Source: CALEUX01 sp037439945
Lineage (GTDB): Bacteria; Bacteroidota; Bacteroidia; Bacteroidales; Marinilabiliaceae
NCBI GenBank assembly: GCA_037439945.1
Contig: JBBIVA010000004.1
Coordinates: forward strand, 1-64,000
Direction: 5' to 3'
Length of the DNA stretch: 64,000 bases
A program made the position numbers and the translations under genes. Below the pieces are notes generated by a model. It saw only the letters and a program-made list of their open reading frames with translations. It had not been told where the DNA came from and ran no database searches. Below are positions 25,976 through 34,455 of this stretch, piece by piece. Each line of letters opens with the position of its first letter. Position 1 is the first letter of the stretch.

Positions 25976-27013
25976 ATGAAACCAAAAGTTGTTTCTTTCG
26001 GAGAAATAATGTTGAGATTATCCACACCAGGATACCAGCGATTTGCACAAGCTACGTCATTTGATGCATGTTATGGAGGTGGCGAAGCTAATGTTGCCGT
26101 TTCATTGGCGAACTATGGAATTGACTCCTCGTTTGTTACAGCGTTACCAAAAAATGACCTTGGACGTGCCTGTCATATGGAATTGATGAAATATGGTGTA
26201 GAAACGGATAATATTAAGTTTGGAGGCGAAAGACTCGGTATTTATTTCCTTGAAACCGGTGCGGTTGCAAGGGCAAGCAAGGTTGTTTATGACCGTGCCC
26301 ACTCATCTTTTTCACAGGTTAAAAAAGGCGATTTTGATTGGGACAAAATACTTGATGGTGTTTCATGGTTTCACTGGACAGGGATTACCCCTGCTGTTTC
26401 ACAGGGAGCTGCTGATGCCTGCCTTGAAGCTATTCAAACTGCAAACAGAAAAGGTGTTACAGTATCATGTGATTTAAACTACCGTAAAAATTTATGGAAA
26501 TATGGTAAAAAGGCAGGAGAAGTTATGCCTGTCCTTGTTGCCGGATGTGATGTGGTTTTAGGAAACGAAGAAGATGCCGAAATGGTGCTTGGAATTAAAC
26601 CTGAAGGAGTTAACATAACGGGTGGACATGTTGAAGCTGAAGCATACCGAAGTGTTTCTGAACAAATTATGAAGCAGTTCCCAAGGGTTAAAAAAGTAAT
26701 TACTACTTTACGCGGGTCAGTAAATGCCAATCATAATTCATGGTCGGGAGTTTTATTCGATGGCAAAAACCTTTATACAGCCCCAACTTATCAGATTACC
26801 CATATTGTTGACCGCGTAGGTGGTGGCGACTCTTTTATGGGTGGTTTAATTTATGGATTACTAACCTACACCGGTAATGATGAGAAAGCCCTGAATTTTG
26901 CTACAGCTGCATCCTGCTTAAAACATACAATACTTGGCGACTTTAACCAGGTTACTGTAGACGAGGTTGAAAAACTGATGGGGGGCGATGCATCAGGAAG
27001 AGTTTCGAGGTAA
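25976..27013 (+). CDS. kdgK: 2-keto-3-deoxygluconate kinase KdgK (PfkB family)
   Basis: A 345-residue ribokinase/PfkB sugar kinase phosphorylating KDG to KDPG. The N-terminal VVSFGEIMLRLSTPGYQRF and ACYGGGEANVAVSLA near residues 31-45 form the sugar site. GITPAVS, SCDLNYRKNLW (residues 164-174) and the catalytic DRVGGGDSFMGG (279-290, base D285) are present. It is followed 95 bases later by eda, the next enzyme. This is the KDG kinase of choice because it keeps the GGGEAN motif, which the second PfkB kinase at 28760 lacks. Confidence 0.92.
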   Translation: MKPKVVSFGEIMLRLSTPGYQRFAQATSFDACYGGGEANVAVSLANYGIDSSFVTALPKNDLGRACHMELMKYGVETDNIKFGGERLGIYFLETGAVARASKVVYDRAHSSFSQVKKGDFDWDKILDGVSWFHWTGITPAVSQGAADACLEAIQTANRKGVTVSCDLNYRKNLWKYGKKAGEVMPVLVAGCDVVLGNEEDAEMVLGIKPEGVNITGGHVEAEAYRSVSEQIMKQFPRVKKVITTLRGSVNANHNSWSGVLFDGKNLYTAPTYQITHIVDRVGGGDSFMGGLIYGLLTYTGNDEKALNFATAASCLKHTILGDFNQVTVDEVEKLMGGDASGRVSR

Positions 27014-27107
27014 TACCAGAGAAAACAGTATTTAAGATGGTTATGATTTAATTTGTTAGTTCATAAAATCTACCCATCTTAAATCTACAATCAAATAATC
27101 TAATATT

Positions 27108-27779
27108 ATGGCAAAATATAGTCGAAGTGAGGTTTTTTCGGCAATGAAATCTACAGGTGTAGTGCCGGTATTTTTTCATTCTGATTTAGAAGTTTGTAAA
27201 AACGTTGTTAAAGCATGTTATGATGGGGGTATAAGGGTTTTTGAGTTTGTTAACCGTGGCGACTTTGCGCACGAAATATTCAGCGAGCTTAACAAATATG
27301 CTTTAAAAGAACTGCCCGGGATGATAATGGGTGCCGGATCACTTGTTGACCCGGCTACTACTGCCATTTATATTCAGGCAGGTGCAAATTTCATAGTTTC
27401 TCCATTACTAAATGAAGAGATGGCAAAAATTTGTAACCGCCGTGGCGTTTCATGGTCACCCGGTTGCGGTACAATCTCTGAAATTAATAAGGCACAGGAA
27501 CTGGGGGCAGAAGTAGTTAAGTTATTCCCGGCCTCTGAAATAGGGGGCCCTTCGTTTGTTAAAGCTGTAAAGGGCCCAATGCCCTGGACAAACATAATGC
27601 CAACAGGTGGGGTTGATACAACCGAACCGAACCTGAGGGAGTGGTTCGATGCAGGTGTGGTATGTGTTGGAATGGGATCAAACCTTTTTCCAAAGGAGAT
27701 TATGGCATCAAAGAACTATGGTGCTTTAACACAAAAAGTTACCGAATTAATGGAAACACTTAATAAAGTTAAAAAATAA
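27108..27779 (+). CDS. eda: KDPG (and KHG) aldolase Eda
   Basis: A 223-residue class I aldolase cleaving 2-keto-3-deoxy-6-phosphogluconate to pyruvate and glyceraldehyde-3-phosphate. The Schiff-base lysine lies in EVVKLFPASEIGGPSFVKAV (near residues 135-154). MGAGSLVDPATTAIYIQAGA and IMPTGGVDTTEPNLREWFDA are standard. It follows kdgK and ends six bases before the SDR gene, so it is translationally close to both. It completes the unsaturated-uronate branch. Confidence 0.95.
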   Translation: MAKYSRSEVFSAMKSTGVVPVFFHSDLEVCKNVVKACYDGGIRVFEFVNRGDFAHEIFSELNKYALKELPGMIMGAGSLVDPATTAIYIQAGANFIVSPLLNEEMAKICNRRGVSWSPGCGTISEINKAQELGAEVVKLFPASEIGGPSFVKAVKGPMPWTNIMPTGGVDTTEPNLREWFDAGVVCVGMGSNLFPKEIMASKNYGALTQKVTELMETLNKVKK

Positions 27780-27784
27780 CCATT

Positions 27785-28633
27785 ATGAATTCTCCAATTG
27801 AAAAACTCAATCTTGAAGGAAAAGTTGGTGTTATTACCGGTGGTGGTGGAGTAATATGCTCCACCATGGCTAAAGCTATGGCTATGAATGGAATAAAAAC
27901 AGCAATTCTTGACCTTAACCTTGAAGCGGCCGAAATTGTAGCCTCTGAAATTAAATCAACTACCGGAATTGAATCAATTGGCTTATCGGCTAACGTCCTT
28001 AATCGTGAATCGTTGGAAGAAGCAAAAAAAATAATCAACCAGAAACTTGGTAAAATTGATTTTCTTATAAACGGGGCGGGTGGTAATGCTGCAACAGCAA
28101 CATCAAAGGTTGAAAAAATGTCCCTTACCGACAATCCGGAAGATACATTCTTCGGATTACAGATTGAAGGTTTTGATAAAACCTTTGACCTGAACTTTAA
28201 AGGAACCCTTTTGCCTACATTGGTTTTTGCAACCGATATGATTGAAAAACAAAGCGGGGGAATCGTAAACATATCATCAATGAACTCATACAGGCCACTT
28301 ACCAGAATTGCGGCCTATTCAGCATCAAAAGCGGCTATAAACAATTTTACGCAATGGCTTTCAGTTCATTTTGCAAAAACAGGCGTAAGGGTTAATGCTA
28401 TTGCTCCGGGATTTTTACTGACAAACCAAAACAGGTTTTTACTGGTTGATGAAAATACAGGCGAATCAACTCCACGCGGGAAAAAAATTATTAACGGAAC
28501 TCCTATGGAACGTTATGGCACACCGGAAGAACTCTCAGGAACCCTTATTTATCTTTTATCAGACTGGTCGAAATTCATTACCGGAATAGTTATTCCTGTT
28601 GATGGTGGATTTAGCGCCTACAGTGGTGTATAA
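27785..28633 (+). CDS. SDR-type D-mannonate oxidoreductase (fructuronate reductase)
   Basis: A 282-residue short-chain dehydrogenase resembling the non-classical mannonate oxidoreductases found with uxaC in many bacteria. It would reduce D-fructuronate to D-mannonate with NAD(P)H. The nucleotide loop GVITGGGGVICSTMAKAMA (about residues 16-34) is a Gly-rich variant. NGAGGNAATA, the catalytic ISSMNSYRP with YSASKAAINNF, and the end PVDGGFSAYSGV are visible. The E. coli UxuB is a different, long-chain enzyme. Its product normally goes to UxuA, which is not in the window. Substrate assignment rests on family and context. Confidence 0.82.
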   Translation: MNSPIEKLNLEGKVGVITGGGGVICSTMAKAMAMNGIKTAILDLNLEAAEIVASEIKSTTGIESIGLSANVLNRESLEEAKKIINQKLGKIDFLINGAGGNAATATSKVEKMSLTDNPEDTFFGLQIEGFDKTFDLNFKGTLLPTLVFATDMIEKQSGGIVNISSMNSYRPLTRIAAYSASKAAINNFTQWLSVHFAKTGVRVNAIAPGFLLTNQNRFLLVDENTGESTPRGKKIINGTPMERYGTPEELSGTLIYLLSDWSKFITGIVIPVDGGFSAYSGV

Positions 28634-28759
28634 AAAGTTTATACCAAATTAAGCATTATTAAAATCAGGTTATTCTTTAATTGATTCAAATCTGTAAGTA
28701 AAACTATAAATAATATGATTACCTGATTTATTTTTATTTAACCCTTAATATCTGGTCTT

Positions 28760-29839
28760 ATGAGTATCGAATTAAAAAAAGAGTATAAATGGTCGCTTAT
28801 AGTGCCAACAAGCATGGGGGTAAGGATTACCCCTGCCAATGGTCAGCCGGTGCACAGCAGCGATACATTTTTTATGCAGGCAACCAGTGCTGAAACAAAT
28901 GTTGCCAGCATCCCTTCTTATCTTGGTTTACCCGTTAAAGTGCTCACTACATTTGTTAAAGATAGCCCTATAGCTCAGTTTATTAAAAGCAACCTTAAGA
29001 ACCGCCATATGGATTATGAAGGCGTAGAAGTTGAGCAGGGTGACCCATGGGGATACCGTCACCAGTTTAACATTGCCGACAGTGGCTTTGGTGCCCGTGG
29101 GCCAAGAGTTCAAAACGACAGGGCCGGTGAAGTTGGCCGCACATTAAATGTGAAAGATTTTGATTTAGACCGTATTTTTGGTAAAGAAGGTGTACTGGTA
29201 GTTCATTTATCGGGACTAATTGGAGCTTTATCGCCCGAAACAAGCAATTTTTGCCTTGAGCTTGCCAGAGCTGCAAAAAAATACGGAACCCGTATCTCAT
29301 TTGATTTGAACCACAGAGCATCATTCTGGAAGGGACGTGAAAAAGAACTCAGGGCTATTTTTACTGAGATAGCATCTGTTTCAGATATATTAATTGGTAA
29401 TGAAGAGGATTTCCAACTTTGCCTGGGCATTGAAGGACCTGAGGCCGGAGGTAAAGCCATAACCGACAAAATTGACAGCTTCAAGGAAATGATAATGAGA
29501 GTAAAAAAAGCCTTTCCTAATGCATCGGTATTTGCAACTACTTTAAGACAGGTAATAAATGCCAATGAACACCTTTGGGGAGCAATTATGCTTGAAGGTA
29601 ATAACTGGCATATTGTTGAACCTCGTGAAATAAGAGTTCTTGACCGTATTGGCGGTGGCGATGGTTTTGTTGGAGGGATGATATATGGAATACTGAAAAA
29701 TTGGGAACCTCAAAAATGGATTCAGTTTGGATGGGCTACCGGTGCACTTGCAACTACTTTTATAACTGATTATGCACAACCTGCCGATGAAGATATGGTT
29801 TGGAGTATTTGGGGTGGAAATGCAAGGGTAAGAAGATAG
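28760..29839 (+). CDS. Second PfkB-family sugar (acid) kinase, substrate unassigned
   Basis: A 359-residue PfkB kinase. The catalytic loop DRIGGGDGFVGGMIYG starts at D295 with base D301. SFDLNHRASFW (residues 180-190) and ILIGNEEDFQLCLG match the KDG-kinase branch. The sugar-site N-terminal region (ATSAETNVASIPSYLG) lacks the GGGEAN motif of the kdgK at 25976, so the substrate probably differs. It lies directly upstream of a LarA-like gene and 6-phosphogluconate dehydrogenase. A gluconate kinase role would link those two steps. That is inference; redundancy with KdgK is the alternative. Confidence 0.8.
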   Translation: MSIELKKEYKWSLIVPTSMGVRITPANGQPVHSSDTFFMQATSAETNVASIPSYLGLPVKVLTTFVKDSPIAQFIKSNLKNRHMDYEGVEVEQGDPWGYRHQFNIADSGFGARGPRVQNDRAGEVGRTLNVKDFDLDRIFGKEGVLVVHLSGLIGALSPETSNFCLELARAAKKYGTRISFDLNHRASFWKGREKELRAIFTEIASVSDILIGNEEDFQLCLGIEGPEAGGKAITDKIDSFKEMIMRVKKAFPNASVFATTLRQVINANEHLWGAIMLEGNNWHIVEPREIRVLDRIGGGDGFVGGMIYGILKNWEPQKWIQFGWATGALATTFITDYAQPADEDMVWSIWGGNARVRR

Positions 29840-29931
29840 ATATTAAAATATCTTTTTTCAATAAACCCAAATGACCAATCAGGGATAAAAAAGAATTAGT
29901 TAGTTAACATTAACAACTAAAAATTTAAACC

Positions 29932-31206
29932 ATGGTATATTACAGGCGTGGGTCAGAGAATGATGTATTAACTTCTGAAGATTTAAAAACAGCACTTTAT
30001 GCTGCCCTTGATAAACTCGGTGAGAAAAAAAGAGTCCTTGCCATTCCCCCTGATTATACACGTTATCATTCAAGGGCCGGTGAGTTAACTTCATACACTT
30101 ATGAATATTACAAAAACAATCTTGTAGATATTCTACCTGCCCTTGGAACGCATAGTCCAATGTCCGATCATGAAATCAGCCACATGTTCCCGGGTGTACC
30201 AAATAATCTGTTCAGAATTCATGACTGGCGTAACGATGTTGTTACCCTTGGTTTTGTGCCGGCTGATTACATAAAAGAAATTACCGGTGGACGTATTAAT
30301 TATGAATGGCCTGCCCAGGTTAATAAACTTCTTATTGATGGTAATCATGACCTTATATTGTCAATTGGCCAGGTTGTTCCCCATGAAGTTATAGGAATGG
30401 CCAACTACAACAAAAACATTTTTGTTGGAACCGGTGGCTCCGAAGGAATTAATAAAAGTCACTTTATTGGTGCTGCATACGGAATGGAACGAATAATGGG
30501 AAGGGCAACCAATCCGGTACGTAAGGTATTGAATTATGCGTCAGAGAATTACACAAGTCATTTGCCAATTATATATGTACAAACGGTTGTGGGCAGGGCA
30601 AACGATGGAAAACTTGTTACGCGTGGAATTTTTATTGGTGATGATGAGGAAGTTTTTGAAATGGCCGCTGATTTATCAATAAAAGTGAATTTTGAAATGG
30701 TTCAGGAACCCCTTAAAAAAGTGGTGGTTTATCTTGACCCATCTGAATTTAAAAGCACATGGTTAGGAAATAAAAGTATATACAGAACCAGAATGGCATT
30801 GGCCGATGGCGCTGAACTCATAGTACTGGCACCCGGACTTAAAGAGTTTGGAGAAGATAAAACCATCGACAAACTGATTCGGAAATATGGTTATTGTGGC
30901 ACTCCAAAAACATTACATGCTGTTGAATCAAACCCTGAAATGAAAAGCAATCTTGGTGCTGCTGCCCACCTTATTCATGGAAGCTCTGAGGGGCGTTTTT
31001 CGGTTACCTATTGCCCGGGGTTTTTAACCCAAGAGGAAATTGAGTCTGTTCACTTTAATTATGCAGATTTAAATGAAATGACAAAATTATATGACCCCGA
31101 AAAACTTAACGACGGGAAAAATATTTTGCAAAATGGCGAAGAAATATTTTATATCTCAAACCCGGCCGTTGGATTGTGGGCACATGGCGACCGTTTCAAA
31201 GACTAA
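29932..31206 (+). CDS. LarA-like (lactate racemase family) enzyme, candidate mannonate/gluconate 2-epimerase
   Basis: A 424-residue protein of the DUF2088/LarA family. LarA interconverts 2-hydroxyacid stereoisomers by hydride transfer to a nickel-pincer nucleotide bound to a lysine. The LarA signature is kept: PPDYTRYHS (D41, R44), LGTHSPMSDHEI (H74), VVPHEVIGMANYNKN (H151 and cofactor-site K161) and FVGTGGSEG. These correspond to LarA D72, R75, H108, H174 and K184. No larB, larC or larE lies in the window. Position between a kinase and 6-phosphogluconate dehydrogenase, with no UxuA present, suggests C2 epimerisation of D-mannonate to D-gluconate. Family strong, substrate inferred. Confidence 0.78.
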   Translation: MVYYRRGSENDVLTSEDLKTALYAALDKLGEKKRVLAIPPDYTRYHSRAGELTSYTYEYYKNNLVDILPALGTHSPMSDHEISHMFPGVPNNLFRIHDWRNDVVTLGFVPADYIKEITGGRINYEWPAQVNKLLIDGNHDLILSIGQVVPHEVIGMANYNKNIFVGTGGSEGINKSHFIGAAYGMERIMGRATNPVRKVLNYASENYTSHLPIIYVQTVVGRANDGKLVTRGIFIGDDEEVFEMAADLSIKVNFEMVQEPLKKVVVYLDPSEFKSTWLGNKSIYRTRMALADGAELIVLAPGLKEFGEDKTIDKLIRKYGYCGTPKTLHAVESNPEMKSNLGAAAHLIHGSSEGRFSVTYCPGFLTQEEIESVHFNYADLNEMTKLYDPEKLNDGKNILQNGEEIFYISNPAVGLWAHGDRFKD

Positions 31207-31320
31207 AAACAAGGTAAAAGGTAAAAGATAATAGAGAAAGAGAATAAATGTAAAATCAAATTGAACCTGATCATCTAAAATCTATAATGTATAAATAAAC
31301 CCCTTAAAATCAAATAAAAA

Positions 31321-32775
31321 ATGAAAGCATTATCAGACATTGGCCTAATTGGATTGGCGGTTATGGGTGAGAACCTGGTCCTTAATATGGAAAGCAAAGG
31401 TTTCCAGGTTTCTGTATTTAACCGTTCAACAGATAAAGTTGACAGTTTTATTGCCGGACGTGCCAAAGGAAAAAATATTAAAGGTACACATACCCTCAGG
31501 GAATTGGTTCAATCGCTTGAGAAACCACGGAAAGTAATGCTTATGATCAAAGCAGGAAAAGCTCTTGATGATAATATCGAAAGCCTTATACCCCTTCTTG
31601 AACCAGGCGATATTATTATTGATGGTGGTAATACACATTTCCCCGACACAAACAGGCGTACAACATACGTAGAAAGCCATGGTTTGCTATATATAGGAAC
31701 GGGAGTATCAGGTGGTGAAGAAGGAGCTCTTTTAGGCCCCTCAATTATGCCCGGGGGCTCACCAAAGGCATGGCCAATTGTTAAACCAATTTTTCAGGCA
31801 ATATCAGCAAAAGTAAATGACGGGACACCATGCTGCGATTGGGTTGGAGAGAATGGTGCAGGTCACTTTGTTAAAATGGTCCACAACGGTATTGAGTATG
31901 GTGACATGCAGCTTATTAATGAAGCGTATCATGTTATGAAGGATATGCTCGGAATGTCAGGCAATGAAATGTATGAAACTTTCAAAGAGTGGAACGAAGG
32001 CCCGTTAGACAGTTACCTGATTGAAATAACCAGGGACATTCTTGGATACAAGGATACTGATGGATCACCGCTTGTAGAAAAAATTCTTGATACGGCAGGG
32101 CAAAAAGGGACAGGAAAATGGACTGCCGTGTCGGCCCTTGACTTAGGTATTCCTTTAACACTTATCGGAGAAGCAGTTTTCTCACGTTGTCTCTCGGCCA
32201 TTAAAGATGAACGCGTTGCAGCATCCAAAGTAATTTCTGGCCCAAAACCATCGTTTAAAGGCGATAAAAAGCAATTTCTGAAAGACTTGCATGATGCACT
32301 TTATGCTTCAAAGGTAGTATCATATGCACAAGGTTATGCATTGATGGCAGCGGCCGCAAAAGAGTATGGCTGGAATCTAAATTATGGTGGTATTGCCCTT
32401 ATGTGGCGCGGAGGATGTATCATTCGTTCGGTATTCCTTGGAAAGATAAAAGATGCATTTGATAAAAATCCAAATCTGACCAACCTGTTACTTGATCCGT
32501 TCTTTAAGGAAATTGTGGAAAAAGCACAGGCCGGATGGCGCAAAGTTGTTGCCGAGGCAGTCTTAAATGGAATTCCTGTACCGGCTTTCGCCACAGCCCT
32601 TAACTATTTCGACGGCTATAGAAGCGAAAGGCTGCCGGCTAACCTGCTTCAGGCACAACGTGATTATTTTGGTGCGCATACATATGAACGTATTGATAAA
32701 CCACGGGGTGAATATTTCCATACAAACTGGACCGGAAGAGGAGGAACAACTGCATCGTCAACATATAATGTTTAA
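31321..32775 (+). CDS. gnd: 6-phosphogluconate dehydrogenase, decarboxylating
   Basis: A 484-residue enzyme oxidising 6-phosphogluconate to ribulose-5-phosphate and CO2 with NADP+. N-terminal Rossmann motif IGLIGLAVMGENLVLNM, then GVSGGEEGALLGPSIMPGG near residues 128-146, and catalytic GAGHFVKMVHNGIEYGDMQL near 179-198. The C-terminal part has ALNYFDGYRSERLPANLLQA and the DYFGAHTYERID phosphate-binding tail. The protein is intact and full length. Last gene of the uxaC operon, closed by a strong terminator. Its presence here rather than with zwf points to gluconate-derived substrate. Confidence 0.95.
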   Translation: MKALSDIGLIGLAVMGENLVLNMESKGFQVSVFNRSTDKVDSFIAGRAKGKNIKGTHTLRELVQSLEKPRKVMLMIKAGKALDDNIESLIPLLEPGDIIIDGGNTHFPDTNRRTTYVESHGLLYIGTGVSGGEEGALLGPSIMPGGSPKAWPIVKPIFQAISAKVNDGTPCCDWVGENGAGHFVKMVHNGIEYGDMQLINEAYHVMKDMLGMSGNEMYETFKEWNEGPLDSYLIEITRDILGYKDTDGSPLVEKILDTAGQKGTGKWTAVSALDLGIPLTLIGEAVFSRCLSAIKDERVAASKVISGPKPSFKGDKKQFLKDLHDALYASKVVSYAQGYALMAAAAKEYGWNLNYGGIALMWRGGCIIRSVFLGKIKDAFDKNPNLTNLLLDPFFKEIVEKAQAGWRKVVAEAVLNGIPVPAFATALNYFDGYRSERLPANLLQAQRDYFGAHTYERIDKPRGEYFHTNWTGRGGTTASSTYNV

Positions 32776-32782
32776 TTTTATA

Positions 32783-32826
32783 AGTCTCAGAGTGCCTTGT
32801 GTAACTCTGAGACTACCCTTTTTTAA
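32783..32826 (+). terminator. Strong terminator closing the uxaC-gnd operon
   Basis: AGTCTCAGAGT at 32783-32793 pairs perfectly with ACTCTGAGACT at 32804-32814 and is followed by ACCCTTTTTT. It separates the catabolic genes from the TRAP transporter genes. Confidence 0.9.
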
Positions 32827-32887
32827 TACGAAATACAAATAATCAATATCAACCAGTTTAAATAATCATAATTTAACGCCCATCCAA

Positions 32888-33919
32888 ATGAATAATAAAT
32901 TGATTGCTTTGTTTGTTTTGGTTGCACTGTTAAGCAGTTGCGGACTAAAACACGATGTAAAGATCCTTAAACTTGGGCACACCCTCGATACAAAACACTC
33001 GGTGCATGTGGCTATGGAATTTATGGCAAAAAGAGCCAATGAGTTGTCCGGCGGAAAACTTGAGATTCAGATTTATCCCGGTGGTGTTTTGGGTTCGGAG
33101 AGAGAAAGCCTTGAGTTACTTCAGCTTGGCAGTTTAGACCTCACGAAAGTTTCAGCTGCGGCCATGGAAGGTTTTGTGGAAGAATATAAAGTTTTTGGAT
33201 TGCCATATATTTTTAGCGACAAGCAACACTGTTACAATGTTTTGGATGGACCTATAGGAGAAGAAATGCTGGCCAAAGGAGATAAATTCTGGTTAAGGGG
33301 CCTGTGTTTTTACGATGCAGGAGCCCGAAGTTTCTATTCATCGGTTCCCCTTAATACTCCAAATGATTTAAAAGGAAAAAAAATCAGGGTAATGCAAAGC
33401 ATTACTGCAGTGGAAATGATACGGGCAATGGGCGGGGCCCCAACACCAATAGCCTGGGGTGAGCTTTATACAGCTCTACAGGGTGGTGTAGTTGACGGTG
33501 CCGAAAACAATCCTCCAAGTTTTTATTTATCGAGGCACTATGAAGTATGTAAATATTATATTCTTAATGAGCATACTATGATTCCGGATGTAATGATTGT
33601 TAGCACACATGCCTGGAATAAGCTTAATGATGATGAAAAAAAGTGGCTTCAGCAGGCTGCTGATGAATCAGTAGTGGTTCAAAGAAAGGAATGGAAAAAG
33701 TCGGAAGAAGAAGCCCTTGCTGCGGTGAAAGAAGCCGGTGTAACGGTAGTTTACCCCGATAAAACCCCTTTTATGGCTCCTGTAGAAGGCGTATTTGACC
33801 TTTATAAGTCAAACCCAAAAGTTTATGACCTCATAAAACAGATTAAGGCCCTTAAAACGGGTACAGCAATACCCGATTCAATTAAACAGGGGAATCAAAC
33901 CACTGGCCAAATAAATTAG
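32888..33919 (+). CDS. TRAP transporter solute-binding lipoprotein (DctP family)
   Basis: A 343-residue extracytoplasmic binding protein. The signal MNNKLIALFVLVALLSSC has its lipobox cysteine at residue 18, so it is membrane-anchored. DctP features are LKLGHTLDTKHSVHVAMEFM, GKLEIQIYPGGVLGSERESL, the carboxylate-binding arginine in YDAGARSFYSS, KIRVMQSITAVEMIRAMGG and the LQGGVVDGAENNPPSFYLSR block. TRAP systems import organic and sugar acids using the sodium gradient. With uxaE and uronate genes on both sides, a hexuronate or short uronide is the likely cargo. First gene of a three-gene operon. Confidence 0.93.
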   Translation: MNNKLIALFVLVALLSSCGLKHDVKILKLGHTLDTKHSVHVAMEFMAKRANELSGGKLEIQIYPGGVLGSERESLELLQLGSLDLTKVSAAAMEGFVEEYKVFGLPYIFSDKQHCYNVLDGPIGEEMLAKGDKFWLRGLCFYDAGARSFYSSVPLNTPNDLKGKKIRVMQSITAVEMIRAMGGAPTPIAWGELYTALQGGVVDGAENNPPSFYLSRHYEVCKYYILNEHTMIPDVMIVSTHAWNKLNDDEKKWLQQAADESVVVQRKEWKKSEEEALAAVKEAGVTVVYPDKTPFMAPVEGVFDLYKSNPKVYDLIKQIKALKTGTAIPDSIKQGNQTTGQIN

Positions 33920-33965
33920 AAATAACTAAACCCGCTATAAACAATATAGTAATAAACTCTTAATT

Positions 33966-34451
33966 ATGAAATTCAGAGAAAAAATTGACAGAATACTCGA
34001 AATTTTTCTTATAATAATAATGAGTACTCTGGTAATTGATGTAGTTTGGCAGGTAGCAAGTCGCTACATATTTGCCAATCCAAGTTCTTTCACCGATGAA
34101 CTGGCAGGATTTCTGCTAATTTGGGTAGGTATGGCCGGTGCTGCCTATGTTAAAGGCAAAAATGAACACCTGGCAATAGATATTCTCCATAGTAAACTCT
34201 CACCGCAAAACAGGGCCCGTTTGCTCATATTTATCAATTCCCTTATAGTTATATTCTGTATATCAATTATGATAATAGGGGGAATATGGCTGGTTTATAC
34301 CCGTTTTGTTTTGGGACAGATATCTGCAGCTTTACAAATTCCAATTGGTTATGTTTACATGATTGTTCCCATAACCGGAATATTAATGACATATTATGCC
34401 ATTGATGATATAAAATTATTTTTCCAAGAGTTAAAATCCTTAAACCAATAA
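33966..34451 (+). CDS. TRAP transporter small membrane subunit (DctQ family)
   Basis: A 161-residue inner-membrane protein with four hydrophobic helices near residues 12-32, 47-66, 84-108 and 126-146. Typical DctQ landmarks are DVVWQVASRYIFANPSSFTDELAGFLLIW (blocks DVVWQVASRYIF and DELAGFLLIWVGM) and GKNEHLAIDIL. It pairs with the large subunit encoded 4 bases downstream. Confidence 0.92.
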   Translation: MKFREKIDRILEIFLIIIMSTLVIDVVWQVASRYIFANPSSFTDELAGFLLIWVGMAGAAYVKGKNEHLAIDILHSKLSPQNRARLLIFINSLIVIFCISIMIIGGIWLVYTRFVLGQISAALQIPIGYVYMIVPITGILMTYYAIDDIKLFFQELKSLNQ

Positions 34452-34455
34452 TGCC

